Assembly: GCA_019242465.1 (NCBI GenBank)
Contig: JAFAVL010000691.1
Coordinates: 1-7,789 of the forward strand
Length of the DNA stretch: 7,789 nucleotides
Direction: 5' to 3'
DNA from: Chroococcidiopsidaceae cyanobacterium CP_BM_RX_35
GTDB taxonomy: Bacteria > Cyanobacteriota > Cyanobacteriia > Cyanobacteriales > Chroococcidiopsidaceae
Shown here one piece after another: positions 6,557-7,789 of this stretch (its first letter is position 1; every line of letters begins with the position of its first letter). Made by a program: the position numbers and the translations under genes. The notes below the pieces were generated by a model that was given only the letters and a program-made list of their open reading frames with translations, did no database searches and was not told the DNA's origin.

Positions 6557-6584
6557 ATTACACTCGCTTTCAGCAGGTTGTCAA
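6557..6584 (-). promoter_or_regulatory. Sigma-70-type promoter of psb29
   Basis: On the minus strand TTGACA (6584-6579, perfect -35) is followed after 16 bases by TGTAAT (6562-6557, five of six bases matching the -10 consensus). Transcription would start near 6550, giving a leader of about 90 bases before the psb29 start. Confidence 0.6.
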
Positions 6585-6629
6585 GTCTCTTCTGAAATAG
6601 GTTTAAAGTTGCCGAATGCAATTTCGCCA

Positions 6630-6886
6630 TGAACCAGTGATGCGGCTGCCTGTCGCGAGACAAAGCAGAAACCACGCCTAGACTAAGTTGCCGTTATCAC
6701 CTGTCACACCGTAATATTTCATTTTTCCAGTAATACTCACAGCACTACGTGGCACAATCAGCGCCGCAGCAAATGCACTGCCTGTTGCTCGCTGGCAATC
6801 ACGACAGTGGCAAATTCCCAATCTCCCTACAGCTTAGCCACATCTTATCTAATTCATAGCGACCTCACCCGACTGCAATCGCCCAA
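6630..6886 (-). pseudogene. Decayed GFA-family gene (glutathione-dependent formaldehyde-activating/CENP-V-like)
   Basis: On the minus strand, bases 6815-6681 read ICHCRDCQRATGSAFAAALI and on to SITGKMKYYGVTGDNGNLV. This is the core of GFA domain proteins, with zinc ligands in C-x-C-x2-C (codons 6812-6810, 6806-6804, 6797-6795). The frame then meets TAG (6680-6678). The expected next part, R-G-F-C, appears one base out of frame, and GSRITGS returns in the first frame near 6650-6630. Upstream, the usual 'CxCGxVRYEL' start is recognisable only across several frames (about 6840-6886). With a stop and several shifts over some 250 bases, this is a broken gene. GFA proteins are small zinc-binding proteins of mostly unknown substrate. 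Boundaries are approximate. Confidence 0.65.
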
Positions 6887-7082
6887 CAGATAATCCCAAA
6901 TGCATCCCTGTCAATTAGCTTTCAGCACTTGATGCCGGACACTAACAGGCAACTTTCTAGCTATTGCCACCACGAACTGAGCCACCTAACAGTCATGTTC
7001 AGCGCTTGCAGCTCACCTTTACATCACCACCAAGATCTCCATTCCGTCCAGCTGCAACACGATTTTTATCCTTCTTTGCTCA
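6887..7082. other. Non-coding stretch between two decayed genes
   Basis: No gene or RNA is recognised. A minus-strand TTGACA (6914-6909) lies 15 bases ahead of TTATCT (6893-6888) and could be the relic promoter of the decayed GFA gene. The frame of the downstream MarR fragment stays open back to a TAA at 6987-6989. Its last 20 or so codons before 7083 loosely resemble the missing helix-turn-helix part, with no usable start codon. Confidence 0.35.
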
Positions 7083-7328
7083 ATGTTCTGCAAAATTGAT
7101 GTGATGCAAATTTCTCAGGTTGCCCGGAAACTGGAAGTGAAGAAGCTAGTTAATCGCTCTGCCCATCCCACCGATACACGAGCTAAGATGCTTACACTAA
7201 CGCCTACTGGCACAAAAACTCTTAGACAAGCACTACCGCTCATTGAACAGTTAGATGCAGAATTTTTTAGTCTATGCAATCATGCTGCTTTGTTAACTGA
7301 ACTCCAACAACTACATCGTGAGATTTGA
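7083..7328 (+). pseudogene. 5'-truncated MarR-family transcriptional regulator
   Basis: 81 residues match only the C-terminal half of a MarR-type winged-helix regulator. KIDVMQISQVARKLEVKKLV is the recognition helix and the turn into the wing. SAHPTDTRAKMLTLTPTG is the hallmark wing sequence of this subgroup ('HPTDTRAK..LT..G'). The remainder, ending near QQLHREI, is the C-terminal dimerisation helix. Intact relatives have about 140-150 residues; the N-terminal dimerisation helices and most of the DNA-binding domain before the recognition helix are absent or unrecognisable. No ribosome binding site precedes the ATG, which is just the first Met in the surviving frame. MarR proteins bind DNA as dimers and often respond to small phenolic or oxidising compounds, but this fragment should not function. 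It adjoins another decayed gene. Confidence 0.65.
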
Positions 7329-7477
7329 GAGAGCAGCTTCGGTTGTACCTGTCGATGGTGCATCAGAGAAACGTGGGAAATGTAGCAAAGAGATGCCAAG
7401 ACCAGGGCTCCAAAGCTAATCCGGCTCTTTGTGCAGCAGTATTACCAAAACAGCTATGTTTCCACATCCAGTTGAAG
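7329..7477. other. Short region with no recognised feature
   Basis: About 150 bases between the MarR fragment and the possible intron start. An open frame of 65 codons (7325-7522, TTG start) shows no family pattern and runs into the structured sequence at 7478. If the intron call is right, this is its 5' exon flank. Confidence 0.35.
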
Positions 7478-7789
7478 GTGCGATTCGTTCTTACCCAAAA
7501 GGTTATAAAACCCATAAGGTAAGGCTTCTGAGAGATAATCCCTTCTGGGTTGAGTTCGCACTTTAATCTCTCTCAGATGATAACTTGATGTTCTTATAGG
7601 TGAATGCCTCTGACCCAGACCAGACAGCTAATCCTATCCGCCAGGTATAAGGCGTGAAAGCATAACCCCCATTCCAATGGTTTAGCGCTAACGGGATGAA
7701 GCGGGGTTAAAAGTCGGTATCTGGTAGCCAAAACTGGAAATCCCGGCGAGCAAGTGAGCATGGGTAAAGCGCAAAGAGCCTGAACGGAT
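7478..7789 (+). mobile_element. Probable group II intron, 5' part (domain I), cut by the right edge
   Basis: The segment opens with GTGCGATTCG, matching the group II 5' splice-site consensus GUGYG, and is then dense in nested hairpins rather than codons. CTTACC (7490-7495) pairs with GGTAAG (7518-7523) around an inner GGTT/AACC stem. CTGAGAGA (7528-7535) pairs with TCTCTCAG (7569-7576). TAACCCC (7663-7669) pairs with GGGGTTA (7703-7709) and encloses the small palindromes CCATTCCAATGG and TTAGCGCTAA. The run of stems with purine-rich loops such as GGCGTGAAAGC and GGTAGCCAAAACTGG resembles domain I of bacterial and chloroplast-like group II introns. The reverse transcriptase/maturase gene, usually 500-700 bases in, would lie beyond the window, as would domains V and VI. 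No exon-binding site matching the presumed 5' exon end (GTTGAAG) was found in the visible part. Another structured RNA is the alternative. Confidence 0.5.

Noticed and set aside
6454..6675. 73-codon minus-strand open frame upstream of psb29
   Set aside because: Overlaps the psb29 promoter and leader and part of the decayed GFA gene; the product matches no family as a whole.
6888..6914. Minus-strand TTGACA...TTATCT as an active promoter
   Set aside because: The 15-base spacing is short, the -10 is weak, and the only gene downstream is the decayed GFA sequence; at most a relic.
7325..7522. 65-codon plus-strand open frame after the MarR fragment
   Set aside because: TTG start without a ribosome site, no family pattern, and its end lies within the structured RNA-like sequence.
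7528..7576. CTGAGAGA/TCTCTCAG inverted repeat as a terminator
   Set aside because: A 33-base loop, no T-run and no gene ending just before it; it fits better as one stem of the putative intron.

Overview
The window reads as cyanobacterial chromosome. The firmest evidence is a complete psb29/thf1 gene (photosystem II biogenesis and thylakoid formation). Three copies of the cyanobacterial HIP1 octamer GCGATCGC (1348-1355, 2118-2125, 4719-4726) and short tandem repeats of the type common in filamentous cyanobacteria agree with this. Genus cannot be fixed from the sequence.

Layout. (1) 1-667, minus strand: an operon-like pair, a Rieske [2Fe-2S] protein followed 11 bases later by the start of guanine deaminase (guaD), which runs off the left edge. 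The Rieske protein keeps the iron-sulfur domain and the extreme C-terminal tail of a ring-hydroxylating oxygenase alpha subunit, but the catalytic middle is gone in frame. (2) 956-5554, plus strand: three consecutive paralogous proteins, each with an N-terminal cyclic-nucleotide-binding (CNB) fold followed by a histidine-kinase core. The first and third have the phosphoacceptor His in a HELNNP motif. The middle one has Gln there but a complete ATPase domain, so it looks like a phosphoacceptor-less partner. An element bounded by 17-bp inverted repeats lies between the first and second genes and supplies the last codons and stop of the first. (3) 5555-5701: non-coding gap between convergent genes with a strong hairpin. 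(4) 5702-6457, minus: psb29, with a promoter at 6557-6584. (5) 6600-7789: decayed and mobile DNA. It holds a broken GFA (glutathione-dependent formaldehyde-activating/CENP-V-like) gene on the minus strand, a 5'-truncated MarR-type regulator on the plus strand, and structured sequence from about 7478 that resembles the 5' part (domain I) of a group II intron and continues past the right edge.

How the parts work together. The three kinases look like one signalling unit made by tandem duplication. No response regulator lies in the window, so their target is elsewhere. guaD and the Rieske protein are probably co-transcribed and may have belonged to purine breakdown, but the Rieske protein can no longer be an oxygenase. 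psb29 is an independent housekeeping photosynthesis gene. The most interesting candidate is the kinase triplet with its His-to-Gln middle member.
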